25,195 bases of DNA from Phallusia fumigata (GCA_008931825.1 QXVZ01019027.1:1-25195), one strand, 5' to 3'. Positions 11,310-21,600 are shown, numbered from the stretch's first letter. Notes: generated from the sequence alone by a model not told the origin. Made by a program: numbers and translations.

Positions 11310-11602
11310 CCAAAAAAATGCAATTTACAAAGTTCGACTTGTTTTCTTCATCATATAATAGTGCAGAATAGTGCCCGCCACGAATTTTCTTCAATAACTT
11401 TCTGGTCTTTTCTCTTGCATTTGCGATCGGCCCAGATGAGTTGTCGCAACTGCCACGAAGACCAGGGTCGATTGACGATATTGACGATCCTACATCTATC
11501 AAACTTTGAATGCTTTGCTGTGACGTACGTAAGCCTTGGTCAAGTATAATGTTCTTGCTCTGCTTGTTGGGAGATCGCATGAACATTTTGCTTTGAGCTG
11601 TC
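11310..11602 (-). CDS. Possible coding exon, unknown function
   Basis: The minus strand is open from above 11700 down to 11305. From 11602 down it has locally raised GC and a protein-like composition, with MFMRSPNKQSKN, SSISSIDPGLRGSC and EKTRKLLKKIRGG. A good acceptor (TTCTGGTAG) precedes 11602, and a possible donor (GTTAGG) follows 11310. A further exon at 11679-11717 with donor GTATGG would join in phase. I do not recognise the protein. It lies 0.7 kb downstream, on the same strand, of the cyclase-like fragment at 12313-12379, but I see no guanylate cyclase motifs in it. An open frame of this length could still arise by chance. Confidence 0.25.
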
Positions 11603-12312
11603 CTACCAGAATAAAAAAATAAATTATCCTCTCCAGTATAGCTTCTAGACGTAGTAAAGAATAAAATCTTTACCATACAAAGGACGGTCGCTAACAATCT
11701 CTTCCAGTATTTGGTTTCTGCAAACAGGAGGATATATAAACAGGTTTGTTGCCAAACATGCACACCTTTTCCTCAAAATTATGTTATAATAACATCGACA
11801 ATTTTAGTGAAAAAAAATTTACTTGTTTTCCAAAAAGTATCAGTACTCGGCACCGAGCAACGTCGATTAAACATTTATGCAATTTTCTTGTGCTCTCAAG
11901 GGTGTGTGTTCTAAGAGTATCTCGGTCGGTGGTGTTTTCTTGAGTAAGACGCAAAATTTAAAAAACTATCCAACGGAACTGCAATGAGGCAGGCAACCTC
12001 TCTATGCAAAGGTCTCATTCTGAACATACTACATTAAAGCTTTTTCCACCCAATGAGGATAAAATGAGACATACGATTCTCAGTGCTCGGGTAAATCCTG
12101 CTGAACATAATGATGACCAAAAAGTTTTGGTTAATTTCTATACTCTATACTTGTCCAGCGCCGATTGTTAGACCTGCCATTAGAAAAATCTAATGTGAAT
12201 CTTGAAAACTGAGATCGCTCATGTACGATCCGACGACTTTCATGATATTCATCTTTTCAGACCTAAGTGAAGTTGTTACGCAGAATATTTGCTAGAAATG
12301 GATGATCGTTAC

Positions 12313-12379
12313 CTTGGTGGTTTAATGTCCTTGTAAAGATTGCTGACATAATCATGCAAGTTGTCAAGTCCGTTGAAAG
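12313..12379 (-). pseudogene. Near-copy of the cyclase haem-ligand exon end
   Basis: On the minus strand these 67 nt read FNGLDNLHDYVSNLYKDIKPP in the frame of the cyclase at the end of the window. They match 23488-23551 with about three differences, two of them synonymous and one Ile-to-Val. The copy starts right after a potential acceptor (TATTGAGCAG) and stops at the same splice donor position (AAG then GTAACG), in the same phase. It includes the histidine that binds haem in H-NOX domains. Similarity ends at both edges and no other cyclase exon is visible nearby. It may be a transposed exon fragment, or one exon of a second, mostly unrecognised paralogue. I call it a pseudogene fragment, with the live-paralogue option open. 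Confidence 0.6.
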
Positions 12380-12508
12380 CTGCTCAATACCGAAAGCTCG
12401 GGTTGCACCTTTATTTGAAATAAATTGCGTTTGTTTTATTGCATGTGACGAATGTCGCGCAACGCTTCTTGAACCTGGCTGATAGAACATGTCGTTTTAG
12501 AATTTGCC

Positions 12509-12645
12509 GCGATATGGCCGAATGGTTAGCGCGACAGACTAGTGCTCGCAAGGTTGTGGGTTCTAATCCTGTCTGGTCCAGTGGATGCGGCTTGCTCCAA
12601 CTGAATCACCAACTTCAAAAATCAAAAAATAAAATAAAAAATAAT
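12509..12645 (+). repeat. tRNA-derived SINE, copy 2
   Basis: TGGCCGAATGGTTAGCGCG is a tRNA A box and GGTTCTAATCC is a near-perfect B box, about 35 nt apart. The body contains GGATGCGGCTTGCTCC and the 3' end is AATCACCAACTTCAAAAATC followed by an A-rich tail. It shares head, body and tail with the minus-strand copy at 10749-10910, but is shorter in the middle. The acceptor stem cannot pair, so it is not a working tRNA gene. Confidence 0.7.
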
Positions 12646-13005
12646 CAAACTTAACTGCCATGACGCATTTATCTCGACAGTGGACCAAATATTAGTATGA
12701 CGCATTCAGGCGTTGCTCCACCTCCAGGGAATTAAAACGAAACAAACAAACAATTGGCCTCCAACACATAAATGGTTACCTAAAATCGCAGTTTTCGAAA
12801 AAAAGGAGTTTACCGATACAACTCGATTACTATACATGTGGAAAGCAACGGGTATACGAAAACTTTTTTACAAAATTGGCAAATGAATAAAAAAACGTCA
12901 AATATAAAATGACGATGCATTGTAGAACTTCGAAGTCACAGTCGATACACTCGTAAACCAGCACAATTTCTTTGTGTCAAAGCTTTATACTTAAAAGAAA
13001 ATTTT

Positions 13006-13178
13006 CGTCAAAAATATACTGCCCCAAATAGTTTCTAAAACATGCTTTATTCACCGAACGTTTCGGCAATAACTCATTCCATCATCAGTGATGTATTGGT
13101 GAGTTATTGCTGAAACGCTTGATGAATATTAAGCATGTCGCTTTTAAGAACCATTTGGGCCAGTCTATTTTTGAGTTA
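13006..13178. repeat. Long imperfect inverted repeat with hammerhead-like arms
   Basis: The left arm (about 13006-13076) and right arm (about 13100-13178) are imperfect reverse complements over some 70 bp. For example, CGGCAATAACTCA faces TGAGTTATTGCTG, and GCCCCAAATAGTTTCT faces AGAACCATTTGGGC. The loop at 13077-13099 itself contains CATCA...TGATG. Read on the minus strand the left arm gives CTGATGATGGAATGAGTTAT then TGCCGAAACGTTC. This carries the CUGAUGA and GAAAC boxes of the hammerhead core known from Penelope-like retroelements. The right arm carries a degenerate version on the plus strand. I read it as a pair of inverted element termini. A plain foldback or MITE is the alternative. Confidence 0.5.
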
Positions 13179-14165
13179 TGAACAGATCCGTGTTTGGTGT
13201 TCCACAGTTAATTTTGTTCAGGAAAAGTCATTAAAAGATAAGCAACCCACGGTTTGTTAAAACAATGCTGAATTATTTTTTTATGTTTTATTTGCGGTAT
13301 GAGGTATAAATGACAAATAAAACGCAAATGAACCCTCAACTACACAGTATAAACGTATTGTTAAATTCATTAAAACGTTTCAAATGAAGGTGAAAAAACA
13401 ATTATAAGTTTCTTTTACAATATTTTTTTAAATCAGTTGCAGTTACGTTTCATTGATAGTGGAGCGTTTCAAAGTGAGAGAATCCACCGCAAAACAAACA
13501 CAGCAACAAGGAACTCGGTTTGCTTCATTTTCCAGGCAGAACTGCTGTTTCTAAAATTGGCCAATATTTACTGAAATTAAAGTCCTTATCAAAAAAGTAT
13601 TGAAGTTATTCTGGAATTGGCAACAATTCAAACAGAAAACTTAACTTACAATTTTTGTGTTATATTGTGTAAATTGATCAAAGTTACCACTTCATGAAGT
13701 AGATAAACTGATGATGACAAAATGGGCAATTAAGCCCAATTATTAACAAGCAATATGGTAATTGTTTTAAAAACTTGGCACATAAAAAGCAGAATATGGA
13801 ATTAATAGTGGGCAAAAGGTAAAATCTTTCTTTTTGCAATACCATTTTACAAAATCTTACCAAACGTTTCAGCAACTCAAATAAAAAATTGCATCATTGC
13901 ATCAACAAAGTTAAAATCATTGTGATGGTATATCAGTGGTCAAAAATAAAGTTATCAAGTAAATTATATGTATCCTAAAATTAATGTTCAACATATCCTC
14001 AAATTGATAAAGCCTTTGCAAGCAACATAAAAATTGGAAAATTTTAAAATTGCTTCAGTTTTGCAAAGGTACAAGTTACAGCATACAGTGAATGTAATTT
14101 TAGAATGAAGATTGCACATGATATTTTTATCACATTTGGGTGTGTTCATGGCGAATGTTTTTTTT

Positions 14166-16052
14166 TTACTTGCAATCCACCCCTTGTACTACTGTGCCTT
14201 CACTAGTTTCATTTCTCAGACAAAATTCAAACTTTGGAAACCCAACACAGGCAGCACCTGAAAAAAGCAGAGCAATTTCATGTAAATGGAAATAAAAATA
14301 CTGCTTTAAAATTTTTGTTCAAGACTGTGGACTTAAAAAAATCTGCAAGTGACGGTTTGTTATCAAAGAGAATTGTCATAACCAGCAGACAATCACACAT
14401 CTTTATGCTTTTTTATAGTTAACGAGGTAACCAGAAATAAACACAATTCTTTTTTTGCAAAAAATACAACTGTAAATGAACAAACCAGTTTTGAATAAGC
14501 TTACCCACTTCACCATCATAGCGGACACCAACCAAAGCACCATTAAAGTTGGGGTAAAACTTTAGGATTCTTTCAAGAGCTTTTGATGCAGCCTCAGTTG
14601 GTGTTGCTCCATTATGCATTAACTCCACAATCTTATCATAGTACACAAGGATTTAGATTTTGCTTATGTTAAGGCTAGAATCTTTTGCCACAAATTGGAC
14701 AGTTAAGCTTAAACTTTTTTAAGAATTTACACAACCCATTCACAGAACCTGGAATGCTGGCAGGAACCTCATCATAACATCACCATCTCCAGTAGCAACA
14801 GCAGCACCCACCCCATTTTCAGCATATGCCCCTGCACCTGGAATAGGGGAATCACCCACTCGCCTGCACAATGCAATGACAATTTTGGTTAAACAAACCC
14901 ATTGGATTAGAAAAATAATTGAAATAACACAAGTTCTTTTTTTATTTAACTCACCCTGGAATTTTATGGGTTAAGCCATTGGTCGAGGTCCCAGCCACAA
15001 AGTTTCCTTTTTCATCAATGGCAATCATCCCAATTGTGTCGTGATTTGACTGACTAATATCAACACTTCTTTCAGACAGCACTTTGTTGGCCTGTGTATT
15101 AATAGGGCTGTAAGGGCCGCATGATGTTTTGGGGTCAGGTTTTACGTTTGCATGAAAGTTTGGTTGACAGTTATTATTCTTCCATGTTTGCCATATCTGT
15201 GAACAAAAAAGCATTTTTTTGCGAAAGGGCATCATCATAATACTTGTTTTGGAAAGTGATTTATTCTTACATTTTGGGAGTGATTAGTTTTCAGTGTTTC
15301 TTCTTTAAAGCCCATTTCCTTAGCAAATTCAGTAGCCAGTTCTCCAACCAGCATTGTATGTTCTGTGTTTTCCAGAACATGCCGGGCAACTCCAATCGCA
15401 TTTTTTACCCTACGAAGGCAACCTACAGCACCTATGTCCATAGTTGATCTGCGTTTACAAATTGTGAACATTCAAAAAGGCTTCCAAACATAGTTGTCAA
15501 ATTAAAACCAAAATTAAAAATGCTTCTTGTTTACAATTTGTAAGTTTTCTCACATTTTTTCTTTGCACATTAAATTAAAAAGGCATATATACTTTTTCAC
15601 AATTTGGATTAATACTTAACGTTAATTTGAGGAGTAGGGGGTTCATGTTGACAAATAAAACATTAAACACAAGAGGCTATTTTACCCATCCATTATCATT
15701 GCATCCAGTGTAGTTTCCCCACTTTCATCTGGAGAACCCCCAAACCCCACAGATCCATCGCACTGGTCCTCCTCACATTTAGTGCACCCGGCCACTACTG
15801 CATCAACGACTGATGAAGAGCTTTTTAGAACATTCCAGGCTGTTTGGATATGGAACAAGTGTTTTGCATTTTTTCAATCATAAATTCACTCAAAAAAAAT
15901 AATAAACCTACTTTTTTATCACTGTAAACAAACAACTAACCTGTATCTGTAGCTTGGGGCCAAGGCCATGTATTTACCACCAAGGGAAATGAAGATTGGC
16001 ATGAATACATGTTCATTATTAGCAGAAACAAAACCAACTGAGCATTCCACAT
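14166..16052 (-). CDS. AGA: Aspartylglucosaminidase (lysosomal glycosylasparaginase)
   Basis: Minus-strand exons, 5' to 3': 16052-15941, 15839-15686, 15448-15271, 15196-14955, 14863-14749, 14631-14505, 14257-14166. All phases join, giving 339 residues (human about 346). The enzyme cleaves the GlcNAc-asparagine bond of glycoproteins in lysosomes. The start gives a signal peptide ([18 protein letters not shown]) followed by PLVVNTWPW, the usual mature N-terminus. It is an N-terminal nucleophile hydrolase: HDTIGM contains the self-cleavage site Asp201-Thr202, and Thr202 becomes the catalytic residue. Substrate-binding [14 protein letters not shown] and ATGDGD are intact. Cysteines in [18 protein letters not shown] and the C-terminal GVDCK match the family disulfides. 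The first human glycosylation site is replaced (QATDT), but other sequons (NHS, NET) exist. The gene looks complete and functional. Confidence 0.95.
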
Positions 16053-17064
16053 TCCAATGGTTTTATTTAAAATTGGTCATCTTGCACTAACACTAAACAT
16101 GAACAAAAAAGATGCCAATAAACTTAACGTAGGTATGAAATACTCGCTCTATTCTCATTTCTTAAAAAGCCTTAATTCTATAGTTCACTTGTATTATGCA
16201 ATTTCTTTTGTAATAACAACACATACATGACAAGAAACATGGAAAGAAATGTTTTGTGTGTGAAGGGTTGATTATCACAGCAAACAAGACCTAAGTTTTA
16301 TACCCTAGCTCATTATAATATACCAAATATGTGTTACATGGAAAAGTAAAACACCACATTTAAACTTTTGTCTGTATGCTATGCACATACTTTAGGACAC
16401 AAAGCTTTAAAAATGTTGAGCGCTTGCTTGTGCCTTGGTAAATCTGTAATAAAGTTTAGAAATAAACTTTGCCTGAAAAGTATTGCAAAACAAGCAAACT
16501 TGTAAGCAACTCTCACTAAGCTTAATTTACAAAATAGGAAATTAAGGAAACGTCTCATATCAATTTCCCGAAAATGTGTATACGATCTGTACAATTTTTG
16601 CAGCCTTAACAAACAAACTGTAGTGTCATGCGTTTTCCTACACTTTTGCTGTTTGTTTGTTTGCTGCTCGAAAAACATTTTGTAATTAAGTAAAACGTTG
16701 CATTATGCCATTGCAATTACAGTCCTTTTTGGTTAAACAAAAATATTTATAAACACCGATATAAATGTATTTACATTAATTTTTTGAACACAAACACCAA
16801 GCCGGCAATCGGAAAAATTATGTAAAATTTGTTACGTAACAGTATTTTTTCGCAAAGCATGACACAGCAGTTTGTTTGTTGACGCTTGGTTGCAAAGCAA
16901 AACTGCGCAGTTCAGTGGAGCGGACACTTTTCTTTTCAGCAAAAACTTATGTGGAGTGTTTTAGACAAGCAACGTCGAAAAGTAAAAAATCTTCCGTGGT
17001 TGCTTGGTTTGCATATTTTATTACACAGCGGTTGTACTGTTATCTTGTGATATTACCAGCAATA
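16053..17064. promoter_or_regulatory. Shared divergent upstream region of AGA and FECH
   Basis: AGA is transcribed leftward from 16052 and FECH rightward from 17065, so the 1 kb between them must hold both promoters. It is AT-rich. The palindrome GTTACGTAAC at 16831-16840 is a candidate bZIP site. TATTTATAAA near 16743-16752 is TATA-like. An open frame of 99 codons on the minus strand (16379-16678) resembles nothing known. A polypyrimidine-AG acceptor without an obvious donor lies at 16928-16939. Confidence 0.5.
16949..17050 (+). other. Upstream open reading frame ahead of FECH
   Basis: An ATG at 16949 opens a 33-codon frame that stops at 17048-17050, 14 nt before the FECH ATG and in a different frame. 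If the transcript begins upstream of it, this frame could lower FECH translation. It starts 9 nt after a TTTTCTTTTCAG acceptor-like site. Whether it is in the mRNA is unknown. Confidence 0.3.
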
Positions 17065-18261
17065 ATGTTCAAGCAACTATTAAAAGAGTTGGTTCAACGT
17101 GGGCTTAAATCGTCTGGCTTAAACAGAAGCTCAGCAAGTGCCATAGTTTCTATGCGATGCATGACAAGCGCAAGTTCGCCTTCAGGGAAGGCCAAAACGG
17201 GAATTCTTCTGTTAAACATGGGTGGGCCAGAGACGGTGGATGGTGTCTACGATTTCTTATTAAGACTATTTTCTGACCCTGATCTTCTGCCCCTGCCAGC
17301 AAGGGGTCAGGTTGCCCCATTTATTGCTCGAAGACGAACACCAAAAATTCAGGAACAGTATAAGGAAATTGGAGGGGGTTCTCCCATTAAGCGCTGGACT
17401 GACTTGCAAGGACGGGAAATGGTAAAAATTTTAGACAAGATCAGTCCAAACACAGCACCTCATAAACACTACATTGGTTTTCGGTATGTTGACACATTAA
17501 CAGAAGATGCAGTGGATCAAATGCGAAGTGATGGTATAAAGCAGGCTGTGGCCTTTACCCAGTATCCACAATACAGTTGCTCAACTACTGGCAGCAGTTT
17601 AAATGCAATTTATCGACACTATAAACGGAATAACTTGCAGATTGGTGATATGCCCTGGAGTGTTATCGACCGGTGGCCAACACACCCTGGTTTAGTTGAA
17701 GCTTTTGCTGAGAGAACTGTGAAAGGCTTACAGAAATTCCCAGAGGAAATTCGAAAGGATGTGATTATTTTGTTCTCTGCACATTCACTACCAATGAATG
17801 TTGTTAACCGAGGTGATCCATACCCAGCGGAGGTTGCTGCAACAGTGAGTCGGGTCATGGAGAAGATTGGTTACAGCAACCCATATCGTCTTGTGTGGCA
17901 ATCTAAAGTTGGGCCTCTGCCTTGGCTTGGTGCTCAAACAGATGAAGCCATAAAAGGATTGAGCTCAAAAGGTTTTAAAAATCTTCTTCTGGTACCTATT
18001 GCATTTACAAGTGATCACATAGAGACACTGTTTGAGTTGGATAAAGAGTACATTGGAGAATTATCCAAGGAGGCAGGGGTTGAGCACATTCATCGCGCAG
18101 AGTCTTTAAATGACAGCCCCATTTTTATCAAGGCAATGGCTGATGTGGTTAAAGCACATCTTGAAAATGGTGAAACATGCACAAAACAGCTTTCTTTAAG
18201 ATGTCCATTATGCACCAATGAAGCTTGCAACCAGATGCGGAAATTTTTTATTCACCAATAG
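17065..18261 (+). CDS. FECH: Ferrochelatase, intronless
   Basis: A single uninterrupted frame encodes 398 residues. The frame is open upstream to 16876, but the first in-frame ATG is 17065. The product inserts iron into protoporphyrin IX at the mitochondrial inner membrane, the last step of haem synthesis. The first 50 or so residues ([18 protein letters not shown]) form a basic presequence, followed by [13 protein letters not shown], the usual start of the mature enzyme. Catalytic HSLPM (His about 240), [14 protein letters not shown] and [14 protein letters not shown] are intact. The animal-type [2Fe-2S] cluster ligands are all present: Cys172 in QYSCSTTGS and Cys380, Cys383, Cys388 in CPLCTNEAC. 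The absence of introns is odd beside multi-exon neighbours and suggests an origin by retroposition or intron loss. The coding sequence is undamaged. Confidence 0.96.
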   Translation: MFKQLLKELVQRGLKSSGLNRSSASAIVSMRCMTSASSPSGKAKTGILLLNMGGPETVDGVYDFLLRLFSDPDLLPLPARGQVAPFIARRRTPKIQEQYKEIGGGSPIKRWTDLQGREMVKILDKISPNTAPHKHYIGFRYVDTLTEDAVDQMRSDGIKQAVAFTQYPQYSCSTTGSSLNAIYRHYKRNNLQIGDMPWSVIDRWPTHPGLVEAFAERTVKGLQKFPEEIRKDVIILFSAHSLPMNVVNRGDPYPAEVAATVSRVMEKIGYSNPYRLVWQSKVGPLPWLGAQTDEAIKGLSSKGFKNLLLVPIAFTSDHIETLFELDKEYIGELSKEAGVEHIHRAESLNDSPIFIKAMADVVKAHLENGETCTKQLSLRCPLCTNEACNQMRKFFIHQ

Positions 18262-19002
18262 TTATAATAGCTATTGGGACAAATTTGGTAACATTGTTTG
18301 CATTGCAGTCACTTGTTGGAATTTTCCGTTGTTTAACTGGAATTGCATTCTTGCTTTCATAAGTGTCTATATCTCATGCTACTGTTTTGAAGTAGCACAA
18401 AATTTACAAAGTGGGTTTCAGTTAAAACAATGAACTAAATAGCCTGATATATGAATTTGTACAAAAAGTGCCAACATACAAAACACATATTTGTTTGATA
18501 TTGAGCCTCTTTCTCTTTTTAATTTAAATTTCAAAATTTTCATTTTTACCTCTTTTGTGCTGCTAAAACCATGGTTAGTGCCTGCCTAAAAGTAAACTAT
18601 GCAAGCAAAGGAGTAACAAAGCAACCTTGTAAAAATAAATGCTCGGCCAACACTTTCAGGGTAGACTACTATGCAGTTACAAAAAAAACACAGTTTTCTT
18701 GCAACATTTGGTCTTATCATATGCTCCTAACATTTACACAAATATATTATATGTTTTGATCAAAAACAGATCATTGCCAATTCTTAGTTTGCTATGATAA
18801 TCTCTGTACATACAAAAGGTTTATTTTCCAAATGCCATGCATCTTGTGTAAGTGTTGTTTTCTGCTGAAGTTAAAAAGTATGCGTGCGGAGTAGAATTTA
18901 AAGTTTGTCTCAGAAACAGAGTACAGAACAAGTATTTCATACTTGTATTTTGCAATTTGTGTTTATGTTTTTTGACGCTCTTCTGTTTATATTTAGCATT
19001 GG
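18262..19002. other. Convergent 3' region between FECH and the minus-strand gene
   Basis: AT-rich, with only short frames. AATAAA at 18634-18639 (plus) may end the FECH transcript. AATAAA on the minus strand (18820-18825) lies 180 bp after the stop of the two-exon gene at 19003. The two genes would therefore converge here. Confidence 0.4.
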
Positions 19003-19783
19003 TCAAATGTTGCAACAAATTTTATGTTCACACCCATTACTGGAATTGTGCAAAGATTTTGTCTCTGGTATCAATAACATTGAAATCCTGCAATCATGCA
19101 GTGGTAAATATAAGAATACAGCCTCAAGCTCCCAGTACTGGTCCTTTTTGTATTTACTCAACAATTTGTCAAAATCAATGCCATGATGAGCTTTCTGATC
19201 ATCAGGTTTTGTTAAGTAAATGGCATTTTTATGAATATGAATTTGCAGCATTATTGCGTTGGCCTCAAAATTGTTTTTTAAGCAATTGTGTTCTATTGGG
19301 GCTACATCAAAAACACTACAAATATTCAAACAGTTTAACCTTAGGTTTATTGGTACTTAATTGCCACATTGATGATTAAGTTTGTTTTTGCATGCAGTTT
19401 TGCTGTTGTAAAATAATAGTATTGTGAAAACCATAAAGGTGGGTGCATTTGGTCACCTGGTTAAAAAAGCAGACCATGTCATTGTTTTATTTTATCAATG
19501 TATGGAAACGAGCTGGTTCTAACAATTCTGGTCAAGTTACCTGCAGATGTTCCTGTTCAACTTTTAACCCAAAAGGTGATGTTTTCGCAAACTATTTTAT
19601 GATATTGCTCTGCATATTTAGGTTCTGTCTGGGTTTAGTTTTCAAATTTGAACCTTACCGTGAAAAATTTTGAAAGCGCAACACGGAAAGCGTCGGTGGA
19701 TCCGAATCCAATTGGCCCGCCAAATTCAGCCAGATAGGCAAAACATCCAGTTTATCCGAAGACATTTGTTTCAGGCCTGGCAT
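19003..19783 (-). CDS. Two-exon gene of unknown function (145 residues)
   Basis: Minus-strand exons: 19783-19659 and 19315-19003. The first starts with ATG, reads MPGLKQMSSDKLDVLPIWLN and so on, and ends at a strong donor (CACG then GTAAGG). The second follows an acceptor (AATATTTGTAG), joins in the matching phase, and is open for 103 codons, including KPDDQKAHHGIDFDKLLSKY and KKDQYWELEAVFLYLPLHDC. A minus-strand AATAAA lies 180 bp after the stop. I do not recognise the family and see no signal peptide or membrane segment. The protein-like composition, phase match, strong splice sites and poly(A) signal support a real gene, but a longer gene with more exons is possible. Confidence 0.45.
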
Positions 19784-19930
19784 TATTCTAGCTAGTGGTT
19801 TATCGGAAAAATGTTACTGAAAACACATTTGCGACCCATTGATAATTTTGTTTAATAAAACGATTTGTTGATACAGTGTAACCTAAGACGTACTAAATAC
19901 TCAAGCATTAACGACATACGTTCGGTAATA

Positions 19931-20012
19931 ATGGCGATTCGTCAACCGAGTGATGACGATAATCAAAAGTTGTGGGCTGTAAAGCACAGTGAAATTAAGC
20001 ATGTATCTAACA
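19931..20012 (+). CDS. Possible first exon of a divergent gene
   Basis: An ATG at 19931 opens 27 codons beginning MAIRQPSDDDNQKLWAVKHS. They end at a donor (AACA then GTAAGC) in phase 1. It lies 147 bp from, and points away from, the ATG of the minus-strand gene, so the two could share a promoter. The next exon is unclear: acceptors at about 20060 and 20080 both give short extensions followed by a stop. I do not recognise the protein. Confidence 0.25.
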
Positions 20013-21341
20013 GTAAGCAGTTGTTGTGAAAAAACATGTAACGTTTCGGACGTTGATTAGTATTGACCCATTTTAGGGAGCTAGTTGGATAACCACAAGG
20101 GCTGGGGCAGGCGCTCAAACGAAATGTATGACACAACTGCACGACCATGTCTACCAGCTGTAAAAATTACCTCAAATCTAACAAGCATGTCATGGCAAAA
20201 ATGCAGGAAAAGCTGCAGCAGAAAAAAGGACAAAATCAGAGTGAAAACACATGCGTTGCTGAATTTATCTCCTAAAATACAAAATCAGTCCAACATTTAT
20301 TCAAAAGACACAACATTTTGCGGTGATTTTAGTCAAACTTTTTCATGCTCAATTTAACCCTATTGTTCTATTATTTTGACATTTTGACAAATTATCTGCA
20401 CTTTGTGTGCCATACTTTTAGTACAACTACCATTTTCCTTCCTCAATAATTGGTCTTTGTAGGCTATTTTGCAATTATTATTCTGTTCAATTGCTAATCT
20501 TCACGTGGTTTTGTTTTTCTTCATGGTAACGGCAGTCGATAATTTTGGTAAATGTTTGTAATCACCCAGTAACAATTGGTCCCGACTCCCAAGCCCAAAA
20601 GCGTACTGCCACACGTTCTTAGTAATTGTGTAATAGAGGTAAACCGCTGTTTTTCTAACAAGTTTTGTCGTTTTCCCTGAAATCAACCGTTGATTACAGT
20701 GACACAAAATTTTTAGCAGCCATTGTAATGCACATACTTTTGTCACCGGCGCAGATCAGGTCGAACCACGCCGTTGTTACAGGTGAGTTGATTTAGATTG
20801 AGTTTAGTAAAACAATTATAGCGACAAAATATCATTGAAACAATCACGAAGCCGAAGAGAGCAATGCAAGGTTAGGACGTTATACGGTGCGAAGATAATG
20901 CAGGGCACAATTGGTGGAATACAAGGTGTTATGTCATTACAAGGCGTTATGTGACGGAGCTTATAGGAGAGTTTTGGTGCAATTGCGAGAAAATCGACTG
21001 AAGGTAAACGTTGGTGGGACTGGCCGAGGGAGTTCTTACACTGCCACTCGTTCTAGGGAAAGTAGGTGGGGTTCGAAAGAAAAAGAAGCCACAAAACCCT
21101 ATCGGATCGTTTCAAGGCGCAGAAGAAAAGTGTCCAAAAACAAACAAAATTGACAACCCTTTTAAATTCAGAAACACAACAAGAACCTGATGAATTTCAA
21201 TTACCCACTTTTTAAAAAATAACAAACTACCCACTAAAACTTGATGTCACAGAAGGCAGCGACAAAGCACACGATACTCCTATATTCTACAATGTCAAAA
21301 ATATTTTAGTGCAACGGAACCAAACAAAACGACGACAAGAC

Positions 21342-21600
21342 CTGTGGTTCTCAAACTTTTTACAATGATTTGCATTTCGGTCCCCCTGTCGTTTTTTCGA
21401 TGATTCGCGGTCCACTAAAAATTGTAATCAAGTTTTTGTTTGTGCCACTATCGCATTTACAAAGCGGCATTTCGTGGTGCTGTCTCAAAGAGAGCAACGG
21501 AACATATCGATAGTCATGCGATATATTATCGACAAGGAGACTGAAAACGCTTCGCGGTCTCCCTAAAAACGCCTCACGGGTCCCTTCGGACATGGACCCC
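21342..21600 (+). mobile_element. hAT-like non-autonomous element remnant
   Basis: It begins CTGTGGTTCTCAAACTTTTT and continues with C- and G-rich stretches such as TTCGCGGTCCAC. This start resembles hAT-superfamily termini, commonly CAGTGGTTCTCAAACTTT followed by CGCGGACC-type sequence. I could not find a matching inverted terminus or an 8-bp target duplication, so the right border is a guess. Confidence 0.35.

Larger units (their letters stand above)
10339..14165. other. Repeat-rich stretch between SCO1 and AGA
   Basis: This 3.8 kb stretch holds the SCO1 3' untranslated region, two oppositely oriented SINE copies, a fragment resembling the guanylate cyclase gene (12313-12379), a long inverted repeat (13006-13178) and one possible coding exon (11310-11602), each listed separately. 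From about 13180 to 14165 it is strongly AT-rich with nothing recognisable and probably contains the AGA 3' untranslated region on the minus strand. Confidence 0.5.

Noticed and set aside
12509-12580. tRNA gene with A and B boxes
   Set aside because: The acceptor stem does not pair, the T stem needs several G-T wobbles, and the sequence continues into a SINE body shared with 10749-10910.
16379-16678. 99-codon minus-strand frame upstream of FECH
   Set aside because: No family resemblance; composition is typical of AT-rich intergenic DNA.
16876-17064. 63-residue N-terminal extension of FECH
   Set aside because: The frame is open but the first codon is TTG; the first in-frame ATG is 17065 and gives a normal presequence.
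19541-19591. 51-nt exon between the two exons of the minus-strand gene
   Set aside because: Splice signals are fine and one frame looks coding, but in the phase set by exon 1 it contains a stop; skipping it joins the two exons in phase.
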